64,000 bases of DNA from Lactobacillus huangpiensis (GCF_019972815.1 NZ_BPPA01000002.1:62001-126000); one strand, 5' to 3'. Shown: positions 37,497-46,917, counted from the first letter of the stretch. Numbers and translations are program-made. The notes: a model not told the origin generated them from the sequence alone.

Positions 37497-38002
37497 TGGA
37501 AAAATATTTGCTGGATACTAATATCTATATAAATTTTTATGAACGGTATTATCGGGTAAAGTATTTTCCAAGCTTTTGGGCTAAGCTACCCGCCATTTTA
37601 AATAAATATGTTGTCATTCCCGAAATTGTGGTTGATGAAAACTACCAAGACCCTAAATTTAGAAAATGGTTGGACAAAAATTATTTAAAAGAAATAATAA
37701 ACCATAAAAACTATGCAATGCAATGGGCACAAGTACTACAATATATTGATGACTGTGAATATTATAAAGAAGAAGCTTTATCAGCTGACAGAGGATGGGC
37801 ACATGAGAAAATTGCAGATCCTTGGCTTATTGCTATTGCAAAAGAAGAAAATTTAACAATTGTAACAAGCGAAATTCGTAATCCTAATTTGCATAATCCA
37901 AATGGTAATAAGGCTGCAAAAATACCTGATGTGTGCGATGATTTAGAAGTTGGTTGCATTGACATGAATGATTTCTTTGAAAAAATCAATTTGTGCATTT
38001 GA
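37496..38002 (+). CDS. DUF4411/PIN-domain protein, probable RNase toxin
   Basis: A 168-residue PIN-like protein. The first acidic residue lies in YLLDTNIYI (Asp7), others in DENYQDP and IADPWLIAIAKEENLTIVTSE, which matches the three-to-four acidic residue PIN nuclease site. DUF4411 members usually occur next to ImmA/IrrE-type genes, as here. Toxin activity is inferred from this context and the fold. The protein is intact. Confidence 0.78.
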   Translation: MEKYLLDTNIYINFYERYYRVKYFPSFWAKLPAILNKYVVIPEIVVDENYQDPKFRKWLDKNYLKEIINHKNYAMQWAQVLQYIDDCEYYKEEALSADRGWAHEKIADPWLIAIAKEENLTIVTSEIRNPNLHNPNGNKAAKIPDVCDDLEVGCIDMNDFFEKINLCI

Positions 38003-38165
38003 ATTTTTAGACCGAGCTAATTATTCACTAAACTAAAAATATCAAGAGTTGAAAAACAATCAGACATAATAATTTGAAAACAAATTGGTGCTAAACTAAT
38101 TTGTAAAAACTAATCTTGTTCTGGTTGTTTTTATATATAAGTTTTTGAAAAAAGGAGCAGCAAAT

Positions 38166-38876
38166 ATGACGAAAAACACATTATTTCAACACGGAACTAT
38201 GCAAATGTTGGTTGAAGGTCTATTGGAAGGCACTTTACCGCTGTCAGAATTGTTAAAACATGGTAATATTGGCATCGGAACCGGTGATGGCGTTGATGGT
38301 GAATTAGTGATATTAGACGGTGTCGGTTACAAAATAGATGTTAGTGGTCCAGCTGTGAAACTGCCAGATGACTTTAAAGTGACTTATGCTGACGTTAGTT
38401 TTGCCGATTATCACAAATTTAAAAGCTACCAAAATATTGGATTGGCGGAAATGCTAAAAGATGTTTTGACCAAAAATACTGCCCAAAATCAATTTTTCGC
38501 AATATTGACTAAAGGTGTTTTCCAAAAAATTCGTACAAGGTCTTCTAAAAAATCTCATAAGCCTTATCCGTCTCTGGGGAAAATAGCTGAAAATCAAGTC
38601 GAATTTGAAACTGAAAATATCAGTGGAACAATGATTACTTATTACACCCCAACTGTTTTTCAAGGTGTTGGAGTTTCAGGATTTCACAATCATTTTTTGG
38701 CCGACGATTTAAGCTTTGGCGGTCATGTTTTGGCAGCTACAATGAAAGATGTAACAGTCAGCGTTCAGTCAATAGAAAACTTTGAATTGCATTTGCCAGT
38801 TGATAATCAGGAATTTTTAAATGCCAATTTAAGTGATACCAGCAAGTTGGACAATGTTATTTCGAAGTCAGAATAA
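38166..38876 (+). CDS. aldB: Alpha-acetolactate decarboxylase
   Basis: It converts 2-acetolactate to acetoin, removing excess pyruvate and limiting diacetyl. The 236-residue protein has the family start (LFQHGTMQMLVEGLLEGT), GIGTGDGVDGELVILDG and the zinc-binding HxH...H in GFHNHFLADDLSFGGHV. ATG 38166 follows AAAGGAG and is preferred over the in-frame 38145. No acetolactate synthase gene is adjacent. Confidence 0.93.
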   Translation: MTKNTLFQHGTMQMLVEGLLEGTLPLSELLKHGNIGIGTGDGVDGELVILDGVGYKIDVSGPAVKLPDDFKVTYADVSFADYHKFKSYQNIGLAEMLKDVLTKNTAQNQFFAILTKGVFQKIRTRSSKKSHKPYPSLGKIAENQVEFETENISGTMITYYTPTVFQGVGVSGFHNHFLADDLSFGGHVLAATMKDVTVSVQSIENFELHLPVDNQEFLNANLSDTSKLDNVISKSE

Positions 38877-38901
38877 ATTTATTAGTAAGATGAAAATAAA
38901 G

Positions 38902-38942
38902 AGTGTTCAACTAAAGTTGAAACTATAATTGAGCATTTTTTA
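38902..38942 (+). terminator. Terminator after aldB
   Basis: A 9-bp outer stem with two wobble pairs (38902-38910 with 38929-38937) and TTTTT. An internal TTCAACT/AGTTGAA hairpin can form alternatively. Confidence 0.6.
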
Positions 38943-39145
38943 ATGACTCAAATTTTTAAAAAAGTAGAGTGGCTAATAATTTTGGCAATACACTTCGGAA
39001 AGTAAGAATTTGCCAAAGAAATAAAAAACCTTTTAATTACCGTCATTATCGTAAACCGCCAATGTAAAATTTTAATCACTTTCACACTAATTCTTTTTTA
39101 AAGAATTAGTTTTTTATAACCAGCCATTATATTTTGACTGCTAAT
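38943..39145. other. Gene-free spacer with a second terminator
   Basis: About 200 bases between aldB and the ABC promoter with no plausible coding frame or ribosome site. It contains a strong isolated terminator hairpin (see 39086-39116) but I see no convincing promoter upstream of it. Confidence 0.4.
39086..39116 (+). terminator. Isolated strong terminator hairpin
   Basis: ACTAATTCTTT / AAAGAATTAGT form an 11-bp perfect stem with a 3-base loop, followed by TTTTT. It lies 210 bases beyond aldB, after that gene already has a terminator. Confidence 0.75.
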
Positions 39146-39174
39146 TTGACACCCTTGCTCATTCATTTTATTAT
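39146..39174 (+). promoter_or_regulatory. Promoter of the second ABC exporter pair
   Basis: Consensus TTGACA (39146-39151) and TATTAT (39169-39174) with 17-base spacing, 50 bases before ATG 39225. Confidence 0.75.
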
Positions 39175-39224
39175 TAGATAAATTTAATAAAATTGATTTA
39201 GCATAGAATGAAAGACGCAAGCAC

Positions 39225-40826
39225 ATGACATTAAAGGGACTGATTGGCTCTAATAAACAACGAGCAATTTTTATTATCTTACTTTATTTTATTTTTGCTG
39301 TTACAGGATCACTTGACCAATATTTTTTTCAATTTGCAGTTAACGGACTAAGCGTTGGCAATTTGCCCGTTTACATTCGCTGGCAATTAATTGAATTTAT
39401 CCCGGTAGTTTGTGGTGTATTTATTTTGCCTTTAGCGACTTACCTTTTTAACGCACAGATTCAGGAATATCTTGATCAATTAAGAGGGCAAATGGTAGAC
39501 CATTTTTATAATGAAAACGATGCGACAGTCGCGCAAATGCAGAATTATCTGCAAAGCAATCTCGATACTTTAACCAGCGATTTTGCTCTGCCCTGGGTTA
39601 ATGTTCTTAGCAATTTGTTCATCATTTTGCTTTCTGCCGGTGTCCTTTTTAGCTTAAATTGGTCTTTCGTTTTACTAACTGCATTTTTTGTTTTAATTGA
39701 TTTAAGCTTACCCAAAATAATGGCGCGCATGACTTCAGAGGCAAGTAGAAAAGTGATGCAAAATACCAGCGCATTTTTAACTGATATCGGTGAATGGATC
39801 AATGGCTTAAATGAACTGCGAAGGTATCATGCATGGACGATCCTAAATAAAGAATTGAGCAGTTACGCTGAGAAGTTAGAAAAATCTAAAGTCAATCAAA
39901 CCAATAAAAACTGTGCTTCCAATACAATTAATGGAATTGGCAATACCTTAGGGCAAATGTCGATCGCCTTTTTAGCGGGCATCCTGTTTTTAACTGGGCA
40001 AATAAAAATTGGGGAGGCATTAGCTTCGACTTCTTTTGCTTTCGGTATTTTTTCAGCTGTGTCCTCTATTACAAGTGCTGCGGTCAAGATTAAATCCACT
40101 AAAAATATCAATCAAACTACTGCTAGTCTGATTTCTAACACTAAAACCAAACCGAATAGGTCATCTGCTCAAATTGCCCAAATTGAAATTAAAAGTTTGG
40201 CGCTTAAATATCCTAATGGTCCAATAATTAAATATCCCGATTTTGTGGTCAATAAGGGTGAAAAAGTTTTGCTTGCAGGCGATAGCGGAACTGGCAAGTC
40301 AACACTCTTTCAAGCTCTTTTGGGTAAGATCAAGCCCTATCAAGGGCAAATTATTTTTAGAAATAAAGCAGGGCAAGCTTTTCAACCAAATTTAAACCAT
40401 ATCAGTTACATTGCTCAAGATCCGCAATTATTTCCAGGAACAATTGCGGAAAATATCGTGATGTTTCATCGACAATTTTTGGATCAAGTGCCTAATTTAA
40501 TTAATAAAGTACAATTGCAGAGCGATATTGCAAGGTTTCCCCAAGGAACTGATACCCAAGTTAATTTGGATAAAAACAATTTATCTGGTGGTCAAAGGCA
40601 AAAGATTATCCTGGCCAGATCAGAAGTTTTCGCTGATGAAATTATTTTGCTGGATGAAGCGACAAGTGCCATTGATAGTAAAGCAACTATGCAAATTATT
40701 GCTGACCTGACTCACACTAACAAGACCGTGATTATGATTGCTCATAATCTTAATTCTGAGGTTAAAAATATGTTTGATAAAACGATTCGGTTAGCAAGCC
40801 AGAAGGAGAGAAACGATGACTTTTAA
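39225..40826 (+). CDS. ABC half-exporter, type A (second locus)
   Basis: 533 residues, the same length and domain layout as the type A gene at 1256. Membrane domain about 1-300; NBD with Walker A (GDSGTGKST), LSGGQRQK, Walker B LLDEATSAID and H-loop IAHN. It overlaps the next ABC gene by 11 bases, exactly as in the first locus, so the two loci are duplicates of one A-B module. The ribosome site is weak (GAAAG). Its B partner is broken, so this gene may be orphaned unless it pairs with a B subunit from 2847 or 4456. Confidence 0.83.
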   Translation: MTLKGLIGSNKQRAIFIILLYFIFAVTGSLDQYFFQFAVNGLSVGNLPVYIRWQLIEFIPVVCGVFILPLATYLFNAQIQEYLDQLRGQMVDHFYNENDATVAQMQNYLQSNLDTLTSDFALPWVNVLSNLFIILLSAGVLFSLNWSFVLLTAFFVLIDLSLPKIMARMTSEASRKVMQNTSAFLTDIGEWINGLNELRRYHAWTILNKELSSYAEKLEKSKVNQTNKNCASNTINGIGNTLGQMSIAFLAGILFLTGQIKIGEALASTSFAFGIFSAVSSITSAAVKIKSTKNINQTTASLISNTKTKPNRSSAQIAQIEIKSLALKYPNGPIIKYPDFVVNKGEKVLLAGDSGTGKSTLFQALLGKIKPYQGQIIFRNKAGQAFQPNLNHISYIAQDPQLFPGTIAENIVMFHRQFLDQVPNLINKVQLQSDIARFPQGTDTQVNLDKNNLSGGQRQKIILARSEVFADEIILLDEATSAIDSKATMQIIADLTHTNKTVIMIAHNLNSEVKNMFDKTIRLASQKERNDDF

Positions 40827-42393
40827 AAACTTTTTTCATTCCAATCGAATTCGTTTCATATTCATTGTGCTTTTTAGTTTCTTACAACCCTTTGTTTTAA
40901 TCGGGGCATCTTACTTAAATATGTGGGAATTTACCGCCTTGCGCCAGCATGACGGTCAAGCGTGGCTGTTAATCATCATTTTTACTACATTAGCTTATCT
41001 CTCATCGTATGCTTTTGACTGGGGTTCCGAATATTTACTGACACGACAAGTTCAAGAATTTAATCACAACTTAAGAAGCAAAATAGTGAGTCACATCTAT
41101 TATGATCGTAAGAATCATCAAACTTCGCAAGTTAAAAACCGCCTGACCAATGATCTTAATACGGTTAATGATCAGTCTTTTAACTTAATTCCGGTCATTT
41201 GCAATTTTCTGGGCTATGTTATTTTCTCCGTAATTGCCCTGCTAACGATGCACTGGAGTTTGTTGCTGCTCATCTTAATTTCGGTAGCAGTTTCCATTGT
41301 TTTACCTAAAATAATTGAAAAGCCGTTGCAAAGAGCAACGGAAAAGGTTTCTCATCAAAATAGACAGTATTTGGATCTGATTGAAAATTGGTTGAGCGGT
41401 ATTGCTGAATTAGAGCGTTATCTTGCCGGTGATAAATTATCTAGTGTGATGCATAAGGGCGCGCGGGATTTAGAAAAGGCCAACCTCAAACAGACACAAG
41501 AACAACAAGTTTTGTCCATTATTACTAACGGTGTTGCCCAAATTATGATCCTAATATTGTTCGTCTGAACGGGTATTTTAATTAAAAGCGGTCTGGTCAC
41601 GTTTGGTGCGATTGCAGTTATCGGTAATTTTAGTCATTATATTTCGCTGGCAATCGAATACTTGCCATTCTATTTTGGTTTAATTAAGGGTAGTAAAACT
41701 TTAAGAAATAAAGTTACAGCAGCGACTTTACCAGTAAAAACTGATGAGGAAAACTTAGCGGCACCTTTTGCTTTTAGTACAAAAGATTTGGCAATTAGTT
41801 TTCCTAATGGTGAGACTCTAAAGTTCCCTGATATCACTGTCAATTTTGGTGAAAAAATTTTGCTATCAGGTGACAGCGGTGCAGGCAAGTCAACTTTATT
41901 TAAGCTGCTTTTAGGGATTTTGCTACCGAGTTCGGGAAAAATAGCGTTTAAGGATCAAGAGGGAAAAGTGATTAAACCTGATTTAGCTAAAATTGGCTAT
42001 ATTGCCCAAGATCCTGTTTTATTTCCCAGCACCATTAAAAACAATATCACTATGTTTGATTCCAAGTTAAATCAGCTAGCTGAACCCGCTGCAGTTGCCG
42101 TCGGGTTAAAACCAGATCTGGCTCAATTTGCTCAAGGTATAGAAACCAAACTAAATTTGCAAAAACTGAATGTTTCAGGTGGCCAAAGGCAAAAAATTAT
42201 TTTAGCGCGTACGCAGATACATGACAGTAAAATTCTGTTAATAGATGAAGGCACAAGTGCAATTGATCAGGAAGGAACCAGAGTAATCTTGCAAGAACTC
42301 CTTAAAATGCCGAGTACTGTAATTTTTATCGCGCATAATTTCGATGAAAAACTGCAAAGTTTATTTGACCGCGAGATTCATTTAAGTAAATAA
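40816..42393 (+). pseudogene. ABC half-exporter, type B, with internal stop
   Basis: Full-length B-type exporter sequence of 525 codons interrupted by TGA at 41566-41568 after codon 250. The same frame continues without shift (TGILIKSGLVTFGAI) through Walker A GDSGAGKST, VSGGQRQK and LIDEGTSAID to 42393. In the paralogs at 2847 and 4456 the stop aligns with Leu, so one TTA/TTG-to-TGA change explains it. The truncated product would lack the ATPase; internal reinitiation at TTG 41662 could not restore the membrane domain. Confidence 0.85.
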
Positions 42394-42410
42394 GTTAATT
42401 TTGAACATTA

Positions 42411-42448
42411 AAGGCGTTGATCAAAAATTTGATCAACACCTTTTTTAT
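42411..42448 (+). terminator. Terminator after second ABC pair
   Basis: A 14-bp stem with one mismatch (42411-42424 with 42428-42441) and a long T run. Confidence 0.82.
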
Positions 42449-42499
42449 TTTTGTGTCTTAATTTTATCTTTTTGTGATTACTATTTTGTCTCTTATTAT
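42448..42499 (+). promoter_or_regulatory. Promoter and direct repeats, candidate LytTR site
   Basis: TTTTTGTG occurs at 42448-42455 and 42469-42476, exactly 21 bases (two helical turns) apart, and the second copy ends 17 bases before TATTAT (42494-42499), i.e. at the -35 position. LytTR regulators bind direct repeats with about this period. The operon encodes a LytTR protein. Confidence 0.4.
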
Positions 42500-42563
42500 A
42501 AAATGCGCTACAAAATTTATTTGAACTAGTATGCTTAATTCAAATTAAGGAAGAGGTGTCGCT

Positions 42564-43418
42564 ATGTTAATTGAAACACAAGGATTAACTAAAGAATTTG
42601 GGAATAAAATTGCCGTTAATAAAGCTGATATCCAAATAAAGCAAGGACAATTAGTGGCGTATTTAGGTACTAATGGTGCAGGAAAGTCCACCACAATAAA
42701 TATGTTAACAGGACTATTAAAACCAACCTCAGGTATCATTTCAAAAGCCTCAAATCTTAAAATTGGAGTAGTTTTTCAAAATAGCGTTTTAGATAATGTT
42801 TTAACAGTCAAGGATAACCTTTATTTAAGGGCACAGATGTATCGTAAATTTTCTAATGAGTGGCTTGAACACCTAATTGATTTGATCGGCATCAAAGAAT
42901 TTTTAAATCAAAAATTTAGCACTTTATCAGGTGGTCAAAAAAGAAAGGTAGACATAGCTCGAGCATTGATTTGTAATCCGGATTTGCTTTTTTTAGATGA
43001 ACCAACTACAGGACTTGATATCCAAACAAGAAATGCTATTTGGAAATTATTGACTAAACTGCAGCAGCAACAAAACCTTACTATTTTTTTGACAACTCAT
43101 TATTTAGAGGAGGCAGAAAATGCTGACCAAATGTATATTTTGGAAAATGGTAAAATTCTTGCCAGTGGCTCTGCAGCTGAAATTAAGACCGAATTTGCTC
43201 CTAATAAATTGATTCTTACTGTTAAGGAAACCAAAATTTTACAGATTAAACAAAAAGTTATTCAACTCAGTCAAGATCAGGTTGCGATTGACTTGTTATC
43301 CCCACGAGAAGCAATTGAAATTTTAAAAAACAATCAAGAAAACATTATCGATTTTTCATATCGTAAAGGAACAATCAATGATGCCTTCCTTCAGATTACC
43401 GGAAAGGAGATACATTAA
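42564..43418 (+). CDS. ABC transporter ATP-binding protein
   Basis: A 284-residue stand-alone ATPase: Walker A GTNGAGKST near residue 38, LSGGQKRK near 130, Walker B LLFLDEPTTGLD and H-loop TTHYLEEAE, the DRI/ABC-2 multidrug export type. The C-terminal 70 residues form the usual accessory domain. GGAAGAGG precedes ATG 42564. It forms an operon with the permease, a LytTR regulator and a DUF3021 protein. The substrate is unknown; toxic peptide or drug export fits the context. Confidence 0.88.
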   Translation: MLIETQGLTKEFGNKIAVNKADIQIKQGQLVAYLGTNGAGKSTTINMLTGLLKPTSGIISKASNLKIGVVFQNSVLDNVLTVKDNLYLRAQMYRKFSNEWLEHLIDLIGIKEFLNQKFSTLSGGQKRKVDIARALICNPDLLFLDEPTTGLDIQTRNAIWKLLTKLQQQQNLTIFLTTHYLEEAENADQMYILENGKILASGSAAEIKTEFAPNKLILTVKETKILQIKQKVIQLSQDQVAIDLLSPREAIEILKNNQENIIDFSYRKGTINDAFLQITGKEIH

Positions 43419-44264
43419 ATGTTTGCATTATTTCGCAGAAATTTAAAAATTTATTTCTCTAACATTCCTGCTGTATTCATGTCATGCCTGGGTGCACTGA
43501 TTTCTTTCTTTATCTATATTGGCTTTTTGCAAAATAATTTAAGAAGTAATTGGCAGCAATTGCCTCATGTGACTAAGATATTGGATTTATGGATGATAGC
43601 GGGTATAGTTGCGGTTTCTGGTATTACTACGGCTTTTCAGGCCTTAGGTCAACAAGTAAGTGACCGCGAAAGTCGCGCTGACGCTGATTTTGAATTAACG
43701 GGCATATCACGCTTTGCAGAAAATTTTGCTTACATTTTATCAGGAACAACAGTCAGCTTTTTTATGCAAATCATCACCTTTATCGTAATGGCAATATACT
43801 TTTCATTAGTTGATCATATTACGATTCCTCAATCAGCTTATTTACCTGGACTTTTATATATCTTGGTAGGCGCGATTGCAGCTACATTATTAGATGAAAT
43901 AATCGTGCTTTTCATGCATTCCAGCACTACTTTCAGCAGACTTTCCGCTGTTTTAGGAGCTGCTGCTGGTTTTGCTGTAGCGACCTATTTGCCATATGGT
44001 ATATTAGTCTCCCAAGCACAAAGTTTGGTAAAATTAGTACCAAGTAGTTATGAAGCAGCTGCTTTAAGATATTTTTTACTTAAGCAGACACTGGCCACTT
44101 TTCCTGCTAATGTAAAACGGCATTTAACAAATTATTTAGGAATACAATTTAAGATGAATAATTGGCGGCTAAATAATATGCTCGTTTTACTATTAATGAT
44201 TGCAATACTAATTTTAGTAATTGGTTTGCTTTCTTTTATCACTGATAGGAGGAGCAATAAGTAA
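43419..44264 (+). CDS. ABC-2 type permease
   Basis: A 281-residue integral membrane protein with about six helices, beginning MFALFRRNLKIYFSN as in ABC-2 permeases (NodJ/DrrB-like). It starts on the base after the ATPase stop, so the two are cotranslated. It ends two bases before the LytTR start. Confidence 0.83.
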   Translation: MFALFRRNLKIYFSNIPAVFMSCLGALISFFIYIGFLQNNLRSNWQQLPHVTKILDLWMIAGIVAVSGITTAFQALGQQVSDRESRADADFELTGISRFAENFAYILSGTTVSFFMQIITFIVMAIYFSLVDHITIPQSAYLPGLLYILVGAIAATLLDEIIVLFMHSSTTFSRLSAVLGAAAGFAVATYLPYGILVSQAQSLVKLVPSSYEAAALRYFLLKQTLATFPANVKRHLTNYLGIQFKMNNWRLNNMLVLLLMIAILILVIGLLSFITDRRSNK

Positions 44265-44265
44265 A

Positions 44266-44718
44266 GTGAAAATTGAATTTAAAACGGATTCTGATTTAAA
44301 TGAACAGGAAATTGAAGTTGAAATTAAAGCAGCTCAAAAAAGTGAAGCAGTTAATAATTTAATTAATTATTTGCACAAATTTGGTGAAAAAAGATACGAT
44401 CTTTTACCAGTTAAAGTGGAAGACAGAATAGTGACCATTAAGCGAACAGAAATTATCAAAGTAGAAATCCAGACAACAGATATTACCTTTTATACTACCA
44501 AAAACATGATAAAAACAACTGGTAGATTATATCAGGTATTAGAAAAACTGGGTGATGGGTTTATCCAGGTTTCAAAACATGGCATTATCAATATTAATTT
44601 TCTGGAATCGATAGAAGTAGGTTTTGCAGGAAATATGATCGCACTTTTAAAAAATAATCTAAAAGCTGATGTTTCCAGATTGTATTTACCAGCATTAAAA
44701 AGAGAGTTGGGTCTTTAA
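44266..44718 (+). CDS. LytTR-domain transcriptional regulator
   Basis: A 150-residue regulator whose C-terminal 100 residues are a LytTR DNA-binding domain (TIKRTEIIKVEIQTTDITFYT ... GFIQVSKHGIININFLESIE). No receiver domain is present. Start GTG 44266 follows AGGAGGAG. With the next gene it forms a LytTR regulatory system, in which a membrane protein restrains a LytTR activator, as in streptococcal HdrRM and BrsRM. Here it sits behind an ABC transporter it probably controls. Confidence 0.88.
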   Translation: MKIEFKTDSDLNEQEIEVEIKAAQKSEAVNNLINYLHKFGEKRYDLLPVKVEDRIVTIKRTEIIKVEIQTTDITFYTTKNMIKTTGRLYQVLEKLGDGFIQVSKHGIININFLESIEVGFAGNMIALLKNNLKADVSRLYLPALKRELGL

Positions 44719-44719
44719 A

Positions 44720-45109
44720 ATGAGAAAATTAAGTAATTTCATTAACTATTTCTTTACCGGTGTGGGCTTTGGTGCAGCTACTTATTTGATAATATTGACT
44801 TTTGCTTTTCCTGATGTTCCTACCCGTTTAGGTGTTATTTCCGTTTTTATTATTTCTGGATTAATAGGAATTTTATCAATGATTTTTGCAATGGATGTGC
44901 CGCCAGCTATTGCTTTTAGCGTTCATATTATAGGAACATTTTTATTGGTGTTGTTAATGTCCTGGATAAATAAGTGGCCGATTAATTTTTGGCTTATTGG
45001 CGTATTTATATTAGCTTATATTGTTATTTGGCTGATCGTTATTTTGTCACAGGTGCAGACTGTAAAAGAAATAAATTCTAGTATTAAAAAAAGAAATGCG
45101 AAAAAATAA
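44720..45109 (+). CDS. DUF3021 membrane protein
   Basis: 129 residues with four hydrophobic helices and a positively charged tail (SSIKKRNAKK). It starts one base after the LytTR stop. DUF3021 proteins are regular partners of stand-alone LytTR regulators and are thought to sequester or sense for them. There are no recognisable catalytic residues. Confidence 0.8.
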   Translation: MRKLSNFINYFFTGVGFGAATYLIILTFAFPDVPTRLGVISVFIISGLIGILSMIFAMDVPPAIAFSVHIIGTFLLVLLMSWINKWPINFWLIGVFILAYIVIWLIVILSQVQTVKEINSSIKKRNAKK

Positions 45110-45223
45110 ATAATTTTTAAATATAGTTCTATGTTTGTAAATTGCTTTTACCAATCAGCACGTAGATAACCAGTTTGAAATTAACTTAATGCATTAATTG
45201 TCAAGTTGACACTATCACTTTTT

Positions 45224-46768
45224 CTACGTCAAAAACTTATTTTCTTCCTTTTTTAATTCTTCAAGTTCTTGATAATATCTGTCTATCACATCATTCATTT
45301 TAATTTCTAAGTCTTTAAATGGAGATTTTTCAAAATCGTAACTATTAAAAATTAAAGTGAAGTCATCAATTGTTGCTGCTAAACACTTACATGCGATATA
45401 CCAATTATTTAGTTTTTTAGGTGGTAGTGGCAGGTCCCCATCTTTAAAATATAGTTCATTAATTTTCAGACCGATCTGATTTATATGTTTGATTAAATCT
45501 TGTTTAGTAATGTTTTTATTTAAAAATTCGTTATAAGTTGAAATAAAATTTTGCGCTTGATCAATTAATTTATATGTTATTGTCCTTTGCTTTTTCAATA
45601 GTAAATTTTCTTTTTCAGTATTTTTATTTTGAAAATCCTTCAAAATAAGGTAATTCTCATTAAAAGCAAAACCAATATTATTAATTTCTTTTTCAATACC
45701 AAAGTTTATTTTTTTAAGCTTCTTGTTCTCAGGTTTATCTGTCCAAACCGTGCGACAAAAGAAATTTGGAAACATCATGTCTTGTTCATCTCTGCCAAAA
45801 AAGCAGAAGACCACATTTGCCTTTTTGTTTTTCCACTTAACTTCAGAACTGCTACTATTAAATATATCTAGGTATTTAACTTTATCGACGATTTGATTAG
45901 TTAGATTTGCAATTTGTGTAAAGGAGGGAAAGTTTTTAACTATTATTTGAACTTTAAGCCTTTTTAAAGAACCTGTACTACTAGGCTTAACAGAATAGAT
46001 AATGTAGTCTTTTGTTTCTGCGCTATATTTTTTTGGATGGTAAGGAATGTAACTACTTACAGGAAATGTAATAGTACCTTTAATATTTGAATGAAATGAA
46101 GGGTTTTGGATTTTGGCTCTTTTAACTTGTTTGTTCCACCAACTAAAATAAAAACGTACTAAATTCGTTATATCATTTAAAGATTTTTCCCCTTTTTTAA
46201 TTATTGCTTTATCTTCTATTGCTTCGCAAAAGAACTTTGTAAATGCACTGATATTAGAATCATCATAGGCGTATGAACTTTGAGTTGAGCTTGAAGAAGA
46301 AATAATAGCATAACCTTTACCTAGGAAGTCACTTATACTTTCACTAATTTTAAGAGGACCTACTTCTTTAACTTTTACATTACCAGAGTAGCAGGTATCA
46401 AGAATTATTAACTTGTTTTTAGAAGGAATAAAATCTAAATCTTTAAGAACCTCTTCTGTTTTTATTTCTTTATCAGTTAATAAAAGATAGTGATTTTTTC
46501 CGTCTATATTTCCTCCATGACCGGAAAAATAAAGAATAAAAGTGTCATTATAATCAACGCAATTAGCAGTTTTAAAAAGTTTACCAACAAAAGATGATCT
46601 TGTAACTATCCCATTGTTTCCCAATATAAATATATTTTCTTTGTTTACTGCAAGTCCCTTTATTAATGATTTAGAGATGGCCTTAATGTCATTTTTACAA
46701 AATGGAAGATTTGAATTATCGTTGTAATGATATTCACTGACACCAACTATTAGTGCTTTTATGCTCAT
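45224..46768 (-). CDS. Caspase-like (C14/metacaspase) protease with unknown C-terminal domain
   Basis: A 514-residue protein. Residues 1-215 form a caspase-hemoglobinase fold: KALIVGVSEY start, catalytic His84 in LYFSGHGG, catalytic Cys126 in LIILDTCYSG and the downstream SSSSSTQSSYAY region. The C-terminal 290 residues match nothing I recognise; they are mixed beta then helical, ending in a charged coiled-coil-like stretch (YYQELEELKKEENK). There is no signal peptide or membrane segment. It is a lone gene with a weak ribosome site, and more A/T- and Lys/Asn-rich than its neighbours, suggesting acquisition. Prokaryotic caspases often act in anti-phage or cell-death systems; that role is inference here. 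Confidence 0.8.
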   Translation of the reverse strand: MSIKALIVGVSEYHYNDNSNLPFCKNDIKAISKSLIKGLAVNKENIFILGNNGIVTRSSFVGKLFKTANCVDYNDTFILYFSGHGGNIDGKNHYLLLTDKEIKTEEVLKDLDFIPSKNKLIILDTCYSGNVKVKEVGPLKISESISDFLGKGYAIISSSSSTQSSYAYDDSNISAFTKFFCEAIEDKAIIKKGEKSLNDITNLVRFYFSWWNKQVKRAKIQNPSFHSNIKGTITFPVSSYIPYHPKKYSAETKDYIIYSVKPSSTGSLKRLKVQIIVKNFPSFTQIANLTNQIVDKVKYLDIFNSSSSEVKWKNKKANVVFCFFGRDEQDMMFPNFFCRTVWTDKPENKKLKKINFGIEKEINNIGFAFNENYLILKDFQNKNTEKENLLLKKQRTITYKLIDQAQNFISTYNEFLNKNITKQDLIKHINQIGLKINELYFKDGDLPLPPKKLNNWYIACKCLAATIDDFTLIFNSYDFEKSPFKDLEIKMNDVIDRYYQELEELKKEENKFLT

Positions 46769-46882
46769 AAATTTTGTACCGTATAAAATTTAATTTTTAT
46801 CTTTAACTAGACTTATTTTAAATCAATATTCGGTAATGTTACAGTCAATTTTATTGATAATATAACTAATATTGATTTAGCA

Positions 46883-46917
46883 TTAAAAAGCCTTGGAATA
46901 GAAAATACTCCAAGGCT
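46883..46917 (-). terminator. Terminator of the amino-acid permease gene
   Basis: AGCCTTGGA / TCCAAGGCT, 9-bp stem (46889-46897 with 46909-46917), with the T run on the minus strand. Confidence 0.75.

Noticed and set aside
41566-41568. Selenocysteine or stop-codon readthrough at the TGA of the ABC gene
   Set aside because: Paralogs have Leu here, there is no SECIS-like hairpin, and lactobacilli generally lack selenocysteine incorporation.
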